Positions 1 to 5,790 of a stretch of 5,790 nt of DNA are shown here, one piece after another. Source of the stretch: Chloroflexota bacterium (GTDB lineage: Bacteria > Chloroflexota > UBA6077 > CF-72); assembly GCA_019247135.1 (NCBI GenBank), contig JAFAPL010000444.1, forward strand, positions 1 to 5,790, in the 5' to 3' direction. The notes beneath the pieces were generated by a model. The model ran no database searches. It saw only the letters and a program-made list of their open reading frames with translations, and had not been told where the DNA came from. Each line of letters opens with the position of its first letter. Within the stretch, counting starts at the first letter, position 1. The translations under genes were made by a program, and so were the position numbers.

Positions 1-707
1 ACGAAGTCCCGACGGGCCGCCTCGGTGCGCCGGAGATCCGTCACGTCCTGCAGGAGCACGAGCGTCCGCTCACTGGCTGGTAGCCGTGTCGCGGCAACCT
101 GCACCCAGCAACGCGGCGCCGCCGCGCCCGAGCGCAGCTCGATCACCTGCTCGACGGCGTGTCCTCCGCGCGCGGCGCGCGCGAGCTCGACCAGCTCGGC
201 GTCGCGGGCGACCGCGGCCAACGGGCGGCCTGTTGGCGTGGGCGTGTGCAGCAGCCGCTCGGCGGCGGGATTGCTGAGCTCAATTCGCTCCTCGGGGTCG
301 AGGACGAGCACACCGTCGGCCATGTGCTGAAAGGTCGTCGCCATTTGCGCGCGGTCGCGCTCGAGCTGGGCCAGCGTGCCGTGCAGGCGAGCATGGGCGT
401 GGTGCAACGCATACAGCAGCCCGGCAGCCTCCGCGGGCGTTTCGCGTGCAAATTGGCGCAGGCTCGCCTCCCCGACCTCCTCGGCTTCGATCGCCTGCAC
501 GATGCGTCGCAGCGGCCGCGCCAACCGCTCACCCGTCCAGGCCGCCGCAATAGCGGCAGCTACCACTCCCGCGGCGCCGAGAACGGTAGCGATCGGGACG
601 AAGCGTTCCCAGGCCGAGGCCGGCACAAATGCCAGCGCGGCGAGCAGCACCGCGAGCGCCGTGCCCGCCACCACGACCATCGACACCCACGCGAAGCGGG
701 CGGTCAC
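1..707 (-). CDS. Two-component sensor histidine kinase, N-terminal part (HAMP-like and PAS), cut by the window edge
   Basis: This is a membrane sensor kinase; the family autophosphorylates on a His and passes the phosphate to a response regulator. The 235 codons present show two hydrophobic helices (about residues 6-28 and 36-57) separated by only about 8-10 residues, a HAMP-like linker from about 58 (ERLARPLRRIVQAIEAEE) leading into a coiled region to about 118, and a PAS domain (about 122-225, with FQHMADGVLVLD and LSNPAAERLL). It ends in DVTDLRRTEAARRDFV, the classic run into a HisKA His box, so the catalytic half lies outside the window. The GTG start overlaps the stop of a small upstream frame by GTGA, the usual coupling of a regulator-kinase pair. 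The almost absent external loop argues against a periplasmic ligand-binding domain, so input is probably through the membrane, the PAS domain or a partner. The layout resembles PhoR-type kinases, but the signal cannot be assigned. The family call is secure. Confidence 0.9.
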   Translation of the reverse strand, partial: MTARFAWVSMVVVAGTALAVLLAALAFVPASAWERFVPIATVLGAAGVVAAAIAAAWTGERLARPLRRIVQAIEAEEVGEASLRQFARETPAEAAGLLYALHHAHARLHGTLAQLERDRAQMATTFQHMADGVLVLDPEERIELSNPAAERLLHTPTPTGRPLAAVARDAELVELARAARGGHAVEQVIELRSGAAAPRCWVQVAATRLPASERTLVLLQDVTDLRRTEAARRDF

Positions 708-751
708 GCGGACGGGTTCTCCTCGTCCTCGACCATCAGGATGTCGGCCAC
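704..751 (-). pseudogene. Remnant of a response regulator gene: receiver-domain first strand fused to a short tail
   Basis: A 15-codon frame starts at GTG and reads VADILMVEDEENPSA before a TGA that overlaps the kinase start (GTGA). The first twelve residues match the beginning of a receiver domain: first beta strand (ILMV) followed by the acidic pocket residues (EDE). The frame then stops, where a whole regulator would continue for about 220 residues with the phospho-acceptor Asp, the conserved Lys and usually a winged-helix DNA-binding domain. An in-frame stop lies seven codons upstream of the GTG, so this is the 5' end of the frame and not an internal piece. The likeliest reading is a gene that lost nearly all of its middle, keeping its start, the last few codons and the coupling to the kinase. 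A collapsed assembly would look the same. As it stands it could act only as a leader peptide for kinase translation. No convincing Shine-Dalgarno sequence precedes it. Confidence 0.6.
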
Positions 752-909
752 GCCCTTGATTTTCTTCGATTACGGGTGATGTTGCCGGAGTGCCAGGACC
801 GCGGCCATAGACCCGCAAAACGGCATTCGTTCGGACGTTCATCGGGTGAAACCGATTGCGACCGGCTGGCTCTCGACGTACGGCTCAGCCGAACGGCCGC
901 GACGAATGT

Positions 910-915
910 GGGGGA
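910..915 (+). promoter_or_regulatory. Shine-Dalgarno sequence that sets the start of the membrane protein gene
   Basis: GGGGGA sits six bases before the GTG at 922, near-ideal strength and spacing. It favours that GTG over the in-frame TTG at 856, which would add 22 polar, unconvincing residues. The rest of the 170-base gap between the leftward kinase unit and this gene shows no clear sigma70-like promoter on either strand. Confidence 0.6.
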
Positions 916-921
916 CGTACC

Positions 922-2319
922 GTGTTTTCCTATGGCCAATCAAGCGGCGAGGAGGACGACGCGAACGCGAAGCCGACTGCTTTCAACAATCAGCCGGCCG
1001 AGAGGACTCGCGCGCGAACCACGCCTGTCAAAGCGCTCGCCGCGGCGCTGATCGGCACCGCACCTCTCGGACCCATCTGGGCTGGACTCATGGCCGTTGT
1101 CGCCTCCACGTCGATACTGGCGCCGGCGCCATGGGGGAGCATCGTTCCAGCAGCCTGGGCGGCGTTCGTCGGCCAGCCGCTGGTGGCCAGCACGGTGTGC
1201 CTCGTGCTTGCCTGGGGCGGCCTCGCGCTGGTGCATCGTTTGCTCGATCTGGGCTGTGCGGCGCGTGCCGATGCGCGCAGTTACGACAGTTTCAGATCCC
1301 GAGCCGACCAGCTGCACGCGCGCTGGACCGCGATCATGCAGGTGGGTCCACGAGAGGTATCCGCCGGCACGCATGACCTCGACGAGGCGACCAGCAACCG
1401 CATGGCTGCAGCCGAGATCGAGGCCAGTCTTGGGGCGCTGCAAGAACATGACCCCGAACCATCGGCTCAATGGGTGCTGGGACACGGGTACATTCACCTG
1501 TGGCGAACACTCAATCGCGCCGAAGAGGCACTGCTCGAGCTGGCGCCCGCACACCTCGTACTGGCCGAGGCGGCATTCGACCGGTTGCGAATCGATGGCT
1601 CGAACATGCAACAACGCGATCGGTTGTTGGCCATGCTCGAGGGCGCCGCGACCGTCTTGCGTGGTCGCGACGGTCAGGGCTCGGTCACGACGGCTGGCTT
1701 TGACGCTACACAGCCTCCCGACCGCTTTGCCCCAAGGTCAGAGTCTGAGGCGCGGTGCGTCGTGCGTCACGTTCGACACGCCATCAACGATTTCCGTCTC
1801 AACCGCTGGCTCGGACTGCTGAATGCACGCAATCGTCTATTGGCCAGCATCGTGTTCACCAGTTTCACCGTGTACGTGCTGTTGTGGTTGAGCATTGCCC
1901 TGCAGGCGACGCCGCATGCGATCGTCGCGGCAACGAGCTTCTACTTCGTCGGCGCGATGGTCGGACTGTTCAACCGGCTGTACGCCGATGCCGCCGCGAA
2001 TGTGAACACCTCGGGTTCGGACTACGGGCTGAGCGCCACCCGTTTGCTGGGTGTGCCGTTACTGTCGGGAGTGGCCGCCGTTCTGGGCGTGCTGATCACG
2101 TCAACGCTGGCAATTGCGCACGAACCTGCGAGCGGATCACTGTCCACCGTCGAGGTGTTCGATTTCATCCAGCATCCGCTCAACATCCTGACGGCCGCCG
2201 TGTTTGGCCTTACGCCGGGGCTGGTTCTGGAGCGACTGAAGCAGCAGACCGAAGCGTGCAAGGACGACCTGAAAAGTATAGAGGCGGACACCGGGCGGGC
2301 CACGGGTCTGCTCCACTAA
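922..2319 (+). CDS. Multi-pass membrane protein of unknown function
   Basis: I do not recognise a named family. The 465-residue product starts at GTG behind a strong ribosome site. Residues 1-38 are polar and acidic to basic, without a signal peptide. Two hydrophobic segments follow (about 41-66 and 78-108). A soluble, helix-rich part of about 190 residues (110-300) contains an Ala/Glu/Leu-rich, possibly coiled stretch around 190-240 (AEEALLELAPAHLVLAEAAF). The C-terminal membrane domain has three or four helices (about 306-328, 334-353, 375-398, 418-438), with distinctive segments FYFVGAMVGLFNRLYADAA, SDYGLSATRLLGVPLLSG and FGLTPGLVLERLKQQ, and then a charged tail (KDDLKSIEA). The dense Gly/Pro pattern in the C-terminal domain looks conserved and suggests it is the functional core. 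The gene lies 34 bases before the toroid gene in the same direction, so the two may be co-transcribed. It does not look like a transporter with recognisable motifs, a glycosyltransferase or a flippase. The gene call is strong; the role is unknown. Confidence 0.85.
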   Translation: MFSYGQSSGEEDDANAKPTAFNNQPAERTRARTTPVKALAAALIGTAPLGPIWAGLMAVVASTSILAPAPWGSIVPAAWAAFVGQPLVASTVCLVLAWGGLALVHRLLDLGCAARADARSYDSFRSRADQLHARWTAIMQVGPREVSAGTHDLDEATSNRMAAAEIEASLGALQEHDPEPSAQWVLGHGYIHLWRTLNRAEEALLELAPAHLVLAEAAFDRLRIDGSNMQQRDRLLAMLEGAATVLRGRDGQGSVTTAGFDATQPPDRFAPRSESEARCVVRHVRHAINDFRLNRWLGLLNARNRLLASIVFTSFTVYVLLWLSIALQATPHAIVAATSFYFVGAMVGLFNRLYADAAANVNTSGSDYGLSATRLLGVPLLSGVAAVLGVLITSTLAIAHEPASGSLSTVEVFDFIQHPLNILTAAVFGLTPGLVLERLKQQTEACKDDLKSIEADTGRATGLLH

Positions 2320-2339
2320 CGATCATCGCGCCCGTTGCG

Positions 2340-2345
2340 TATCAT
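2340..2345 (+). promoter_or_regulatory. Possible -10 element for a leaderless transcript of the toroid gene
   Basis: TATCAT (four of six to TATAAT) lies eight bases before the GTG at 2354, and no Shine-Dalgarno sequence is visible in the 34-base gap. That spacing would place the transcript start at or next to the GTG, giving a leaderless mRNA. No good -35 box is seen, so this is tentative; read-through from the upstream gene is the alternative. Confidence 0.2.
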
Positions 2346-2353
2346 CTCGCGGC

Positions 2354-3463
2354 GTGAGCGACGGGGGGCCAAGTCAGCCGTACCTGGAGCAGGCCATCCG
2401 GCTCCACGCCTACCTCTGCCTGCACCACTGGGACGGTCGCACGCTCACGGGGCCAGACGGAGGCGTACGGTTCAATTATCGAGTTGGCAGGTTCATCAAG
2501 AGCTACCTGGACTTCCTCCCCTGGCGGGACGCGTACTACTACCTTCAGGCGCAGGGCTACTGGGTGCTTGCCAACTGGCGGCTGCTCGACGCCACCGGGC
2601 AGCGGCGATTCGAGGACTGCGCGATCGCGGCCTCGCGAACCATGCTGGAGCGACAGCGACCGGATGGCGCGTGGGATTATCCGGAGCCGGAGTGGGCGGG
2701 ACGGATCGCAACCGCCGAAGGCACGTGGGCGGCGATGGGCCTGCTCGAGACGTACCGACGGACTGGAGATCGCGTGTATGCCGACGGCGCGCGGAATTGG
2801 AATGAGTTCCTCCAACACCGCGTTGGCTACTCGCCTGCGCTGGGCGGACTGGCCGTCAATTATTTTGCCGTTCGACCAGGCGCCGCGGTCCCGAACAACT
2901 CCGCGTTCGTGCTCCGGTTCCTGAGTGACTTCGCCCTGGCGACCCGCGACGCAACCTCACTCGGCGCATGTGAAGGGCTGGTTCATTTCCTGGCCGCCGC
3001 GCAACTCCCCTCCGGCGAGCTTCCATACTCCGTCAGCCACAATGACAGGCGGGACGGCACAGTCCATTTCCAGTGCTTTCAGTACAACGCATTCCAATGC
3101 ATCGACCTGATCAGTTACTTCGAGACGAGCGGAGACCGAACGGTACTGCCAATCGCCAGTCGATTGCTCGAGTATCTGCGTCACGGGATGGATCGGAGCG
3201 GGCGCCCCTACTACAACTGCCGGCAGCAGCGGCGCGCGGTCGTGTACCACGCGGGAGCAATTGCCGCGGCGCTCTCGGCAGGCATGCGACTCGGTATCAT
3301 CGAATCCGATGACTCGCCGCGACGTGCGTACGCCTGGCTGCTCGGAAAGCAGCGGCACGACGGCGGGTTCCCGACATCGTTCAATGATTACGGAGTGCTG
3401 TCCGACCGGCGTTCGTATCCACGTAATCAGACGATGATTCTGCTCCATCTTCTCTCGGCGTGA
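2354..3463 (+). CDS. Alpha/alpha toroid protein with QW-like motifs (squalene cyclase/prenyltransferase-like or six-hairpin fold), likely glycan-related
   Basis: The 369-residue protein has no signal peptide or membrane helix. It shows six Gly-centred turns, each followed within a few residues by an aromatic residue or a Pro-aromatic pair: DGGVRFNY (35-42), DGAWDYP (104-110), LGGLAVNYF (163-171), SGELPYS (220-226), SGRPYYNC (282-289) and DGGFPTSF (336-343), about 54-69 residues apart. This is what a barrel of six helical hairpins would give. Three of them are QW-type motifs (QRPDGAW, QLPSGEL, QRHDGGF) exactly 116 residues apart. The most conserved-looking block is HFQCFQYNAFQCIDLISYFE (238-257). 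No acid motif typical of triterpene cyclases (DxDD) is seen, so terpene cyclisation is unlikely. With an ATP-grasp ligase overlapping by GTGA and a polysaccharide deacetylase beyond it, a role in polysaccharide synthesis or modification (lyase, epimerase or hydrolase-like) is inferred. GTG at 2354 gives a plausible N-terminus but lacks a Shine-Dalgarno sequence. The fold call is fairly secure; the reaction is unknown. Confidence 0.85.
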   Translation: MSDGGPSQPYLEQAIRLHAYLCLHHWDGRTLTGPDGGVRFNYRVGRFIKSYLDFLPWRDAYYYLQAQGYWVLANWRLLDATGQRRFEDCAIAASRTMLERQRPDGAWDYPEPEWAGRIATAEGTWAAMGLLETYRRTGDRVYADGARNWNEFLQHRVGYSPALGGLAVNYFAVRPGAAVPNNSAFVLRFLSDFALATRDATSLGACEGLVHFLAAAQLPSGELPYSVSHNDRRDGTVHFQCFQYNAFQCIDLISYFETSGDRTVLPIASRLLEYLRHGMDRSGRPYYNCRQQRRAVVYHAGAIAAALSAGMRLGIIESDDSPRRAYAWLLGKQRHDGGFPTSFNDYGVLSDRRSYPRNQTMILLHLLSA

Positions 3464-4758
3464 CGACGCGACTGGACGCGGTGCTGCTCGACGCCAGCCT
3501 GCGCCAGATGCTGGTGTGCGTTCGGTCACTCGGCCGCGCCGGGCGGTCCGTTGCCGCGCTCGATTGGCTTCCGCCAAGCGAAACGCCCGCGTTTGCCTCG
3601 CGCTGGTGCGTACGCAGGGCGGCACTTGCGGACGTTGCCGAAACTCCCGACGACTTCGTTGATGGAGTGCTCGCCTTCGTGCGGCGAAACCCGACCGACG
3701 TGCTGATCCCTGCGCACGACGGAACCATTGAAGCCATCCGCCACCGCAGGTCCGAGATCGATGCCAAGGTGCGAGTGGCTCTCGCTCCGGAAGCAGCGCT
3801 CGCGGTGGCCGTAGACAAAGCAAGCACGCTCGCCGTCGCGTCTCGCCTGGGAATCGCGGTGCCGTTGAGCGTGGAGGTCACCGACACGTCGCAGGTGCGC
3901 GCGGCACTCGCGGAGGTTGGCACGCCCGCGGTCGCCAAGCCTCTGGAGTCGTGGGTGCAGACTCCAGTTGCCGCGACCCGCCTGCGCTGCCGTGACGTCG
4001 CGAATGCTGAGGAAGCACTCCGCACGGTGGACGCGATGGTTTCGGCTGGTGGTCGCGTGCTCCTCCAACAGTGGCTGTCCGGCGCGCGAGAAGCTGTCAG
4101 TTTCATCCACGACGGGAGTTCATTCCGGGCGGAATTCGCTCAGCGAGCGCTGCGCATGGACCCGCCACTCGGCGGCTCGTCGGTGGTCCGCGAGAGCGTT
4201 CCGATGGCGTCAGATCTCGCTCGGGCCGGCCACCGACTGGTCGAGACGATTGGCCTGGCGGGCTACACCGAAGTGGAGTTTCGGCGCGACGTGTACGGAA
4301 CAGCGAGGCTGATGGAGATCAACGCCCGGCTATCGGCATCGGTGGAGGTCGCGGTGCGGTCCGGCGTGGATTTTCCGGTGCTGCTTCACCGCTGGGCGCG
4401 TGGCGAGCGCTTGCCAGACATGCGCGAGTACCGGACCGGCGTCCGCATGCGCTGGCTCGGCGGTGACGTGCACTGGCTCGCGTCTGTGCTGGCGCGGCCG
4501 GGACGTGCGGACGTTCCACCGGCGCCGCAGGCGATCGCGACGTTCATTGGCGATTTTTTGCGTCCGACGGCATACGATTACGTGGACCTGCACGACATCC
4601 GACCGGCTCTGATCGCCAGTCGATCGGCGGTCAAGCGATGGGTCACCCAGGGGCCCGCGCGTTTGCGCGAACACGCACGAGCAGTCGCAACAGGCGAGCA
4701 GACACAGGGTTCAGCAGAGCGCGCAGCACGCTCGGCGTCACGCGCGGACTCACGTTGA
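3460..4758 (+). CDS. ATP-grasp superfamily protein, predicted ATP-dependent carboxylate ligase
   Basis: ATP-grasp enzymes activate a carboxylate as an acyl phosphate and join it to an amine or other nucleophile. The 432-residue product begins with a Rossmann-like pre-ATP-grasp domain (VLLDASLRQMLVCVRSLGRAGRSVAALD, residues 8-35; split here as VLLDASLRQM then LVCVRSLGRAG). Then come VDKAS (118-122), the ATP-binding lysine region PAVAKP (156-161), the hinge LLQQWLSG (201-208), a loop with GGSSVVRESV (238-247), and the metal-binding block GYTEVEF (268-274) and LMEINARLSAS (284-294), where Glu273, Glu286 and Asn288 are likely Mg-ATP ligands. The pattern resembles predicted carboligases of the COG3919 kind, not a dedicated biosynthetic ligase. 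The hinge has Gln204 where QEY/QEF is common. Translation starts at a GTG overlapping the toroid stop by four bases, so the two are probably coupled and work together. The last 38 residues are Arg/Ala/Ser-rich, look unstructured, and lie antisense to the deacetylase 3' end. The substrates cannot be named. Confidence 0.88.
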   Translation: MTTRLDAVLLDASLRQMLVCVRSLGRAGRSVAALDWLPPSETPAFASRWCVRRAALADVAETPDDFVDGVLAFVRRNPTDVLIPAHDGTIEAIRHRRSEIDAKVRVALAPEAALAVAVDKASTLAVASRLGIAVPLSVEVTDTSQVRAALAEVGTPAVAKPLESWVQTPVAATRLRCRDVANAEEALRTVDAMVSAGGRVLLQQWLSGAREAVSFIHDGSSFRAEFAQRALRMDPPLGGSSVVRESVPMASDLARAGHRLVETIGLAGYTEVEFRRDVYGTARLMEINARLSASVEVAVRSGVDFPVLLHRWARGERLPDMREYRTGVRMRWLGGDVHWLASVLARPGRADVPPAPQAIATFIGDFLRPTAYDYVDLHDIRPALIASRSAVKRWVTQGPARLREHARAVATGEQTQGSAERAARSASRADSR

Positions 4759-5698
4759 TGCGGCGGAGCCTGAGCCACTCAGCTGAGCGGACGTCGTTGT
4801 GGCCGGGCTCGGTGGTGAAGGCAAGGCTGAAACCTGCGTCGCACACGACCTCTTCAACCAGTATCGAGCGCTGTCCGGCCGGGTAGCAGAAGACTGGCGG
4901 GCAGCCGCCGATGGCAACCTGGATGTCACTCCGTGAGCCGTTCACCTCCTCCTCCACGCGCGCGCGCGGGAGGCGGTCGAGCATCGGATGCGTCCGGGAA
5001 TGCGGGGCCACCGTGACGCCCTCGTCGGCAAGGCGACGGAGATCGTTCCAGCTCAGGACGGATCGCACCGGTTGAGGTGGTCCGAGAGCTTGCAGTAGGT
5101 GCTCGACAATCCGCATGGCCACGTCGTGATCAAGTCCCTTGAGTCGCTCCGCCAGATTCCGGCATGCGGCGTAACGGAGTGCCGCGCTGTTGAGCGGGAA
5201 CTCCCCCAACTGCGTGTTGATCTGGTCGGTGCGGGCGGTGCGATCGAACGCACGATAGAGGCGATCCCACCAGAACTCGCCCGCGGAGGTGTTGTCCGCA
5301 TACGCCGTCGGCACGAATAGCGTCGCCGGAACCCCATGGCGCTGCAGGATCGGCCAGGCGTACATGGCGAAGTCCTGGTAGGCGTCGTCGAACGTGAGCA
5401 GCACCGGGCGTTTCGGCAATGCCGACTGCGCCGCGCGCACGTGCAGTAGCTCGTCGAGTCCGAGTGGGTGATACTCGGTTGCGATCAGACGCACGTGTTC
5501 CGCGAAAACCTCGGGCGTGGCGCTCAGCAGAATGGGGTCCAGGTCGCTCGGCGACTGACTCCGGTCCACGCGATGGTACGTCAACACCGGTAGGCTCCAG
5601 GGGGCATGCGGAGTGTGGCGGTCCAAGCCTGACGCCAGCCGCGCCAGGGAAGCCGAGCGTGATGCGGCGGTGATCAGAGCGTGGCTGATCCTACGCAC
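4643..5698 (-). CDS. Polysaccharide deacetylase family protein (NodB/carbohydrate esterase 4 domain)
   Basis: Enzymes of this family use a metal ion to remove acetyl groups from N-acetylated sugars in polysaccharides or peptidoglycan. In the 351-residue product the catalytic pieces appear in order: an entry strand VLTYHRVD (38-45), motif 1 LLTFDDAYQDF (100-110) with the base and metal Asp at 104/105, the metal-binding HSRTH (His233, His237), the groove motif FCYPAGQ (270-276) and RRINV (312-316). Residues 140-210 form an insert (EFWWDRLYRAFDR then helices) of the kind common in deacetylases of exopolysaccharide clusters. There is no clear cleavable signal peptide; the N-terminus is basic and weakly amphipathic, so the cell location is uncertain. 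The usual Gly of TFDDG is Ala106 here. GTG at 5698 gives a full-length domain, but no strong ribosome site is visible. The gene faces the ATP-grasp gene and overlaps its 3' end by 116 bases. Four 11-base-spaced repeats lie 35-75 bases upstream of the start. Confidence 0.92.
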   Translation of the reverse strand: MRRISHALITAASRSASLARLASGLDRHTPHAPWSLPVLTYHRVDRSQSPSDLDPILLSATPEVFAEHVRLIATEYHPLGLDELLHVRAAQSALPKRPVLLTFDDAYQDFAMYAWPILQRHGVPATLFVPTAYADNTSAGEFWWDRLYRAFDRTARTDQINTQLGEFPLNSAALRYAACRNLAERLKGLDHDVAMRIVEHLLQALGPPQPVRSVLSWNDLRRLADEGVTVAPHSRTHPMLDRLPRARVEEEVNGSRSDIQVAIGGCPPVFCYPAGQRSILVEEVVCDAGFSLAFTTEPGHNDVRSAEWLRLRRINVSPRVTPSVLRALLNPVSARLLRLLVRVRANARAPG

Positions 5699-5733
5699 AC
5701 CATCAACGCTACCACCGCGATCGGACGGGTGCG

Positions 5734-5773
5734 CTCAACCGCGGCCAAACCCGATCTCAACCAGCTCTCAACC
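5734..5773. repeat. Four heptamer direct repeats at an 11-base period; candidate regulator binding array
   Basis: CTCAACC occurs at 5734, 5756 and 5767, with the degenerate CCAAACC (five of seven) at 5745. The starts are exactly 11 bases apart with unrelated 4-base spacers; on the other strand they read GGTTGAG. One-helical-turn spacing of direct repeats is typical of tandem sites for OmpR/PhoB-family regulators. The array lies in the 92-base non-coding right edge, 35-75 bases upstream of the leftward deacetylase start. On the rightward side TATGTT (5780-5785) resembles a -10 box placed six bases after the last heptamer, so the array may instead serve a gene beyond the edge. Both uses are inference. 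Confidence 0.5.
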
Positions 5774-5790
5774 ACCCGCTATGTTCGCGG

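Noticed and set aside
159..779. Rightward open frame of 206 codons opposite the kinase
   Set aside because: It is antisense to a kinase with clear HAMP and PAS signatures, and its Arg-rich translation has no recognisable domain.
828..895. Inverted repeat CGTTCGG / CCGAACG in the divergent intergenic region
   Set aside because: The 7-base arms are 54 bases apart with no supporting structure, so this is compatible with chance in GC-rich DNA; it is neither a terminator nor a compact operator.
856..921. TTG-initiated 22-residue N-terminal extension of the membrane protein
   Set aside because: No ribosome site before the TTG and a polar, non-conserved-looking sequence; GTG at 922 has an ideal Shine-Dalgarno sequence.
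940..1614. Leftward open frame of 224 codons opposite the membrane protein gene
   Set aside because: Arg-rich, no hydrophobic pattern or motif, and the sense strand has a strong ribosome site and membrane helices.
2957..3823. Long leftward open frame (288 codons) across the toroid/ATP-grasp junction
   Set aside because: It is antisense to two well-supported genes, and its product is Arg/Ala/Pro-rich without any domain motif, as expected for a shadow frame in GC-rich DNA.
3381..4106. Leftward open frame of 241 codons inside the ATP-grasp gene
   Set aside because: The product is Ser/Ala/Thr/Arg low-complexity and lies antisense to a gene with clear ATP-grasp motifs.
1..5790. tRNA, rRNA, CRISPR array, insertion sequence, phage attachment site or toxin-antitoxin pair
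   Set aside because: No cloverleaf, long repeat-spacer pattern, transposase motif or terminal inverted repeats were seen; the only short periodic repeat is the heptamer array at the right edge, whose 4-base spacers exclude CRISPR.

Overview
The window is GC-rich throughout. Four of its five protein-coding genes appear to start at GTG, and neighbouring genes overlap by four bases (GTGA) or sit very close together. This suggests a high-GC, probably soil- or sediment-type bacterium with compact genes. Gemmatimonadota or Acidobacteriota are possible guesses from the style of the proteins, but nothing here fixes the phylum, and no rRNA or tRNA is present to help.

Left part (1-921): the leftward 5' part of a membrane sensor histidine kinase (two membrane helices, HAMP-like linker, PAS domain) runs off the left edge just before the expected phospho-acceptor His box. 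Directly upstream, where its response regulator should lie, only a 15-codon reading frame remains. It starts like a receiver domain (VADILMVEDEEN) and ends in a GTGA overlap with the kinase start. This looks like an in-frame deletion of almost the whole regulator gene, or an assembly collapse that imitates one.

Middle part (922-4758): three rightward genes in close order. The first is an unrecognised multi-pass membrane protein with a strong Shine-Dalgarno sequence. After 34 bases comes a six-hairpin alpha/alpha toroid protein with QW-like motifs, and then, with a GTGA overlap, an ATP-grasp ligase of the predicted carboligase type.

Right part (4643-5790): a leftward polysaccharide deacetylase (NodB/CE4 fold) converges on the ATP-grasp gene, and the two 3' ends overlap by 116 bases. 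Upstream of the deacetylase start, the right edge holds four copies of a CTCAACC-like heptamer at an exact 11-base period. This is the layout expected for a tandem regulator site, for example of the OmpR/PhoB type.

Working together: the toroid protein, ATP-grasp ligase and polysaccharide deacetylase fit the edge of a surface-glycan (exopolysaccharide or capsule) synthesis or modification locus, with the membrane protein possibly belonging to the same unit. The individual fold assignments are much firmer than this pathway proposal. The truncated two-component system at the left is probably a separate unit.
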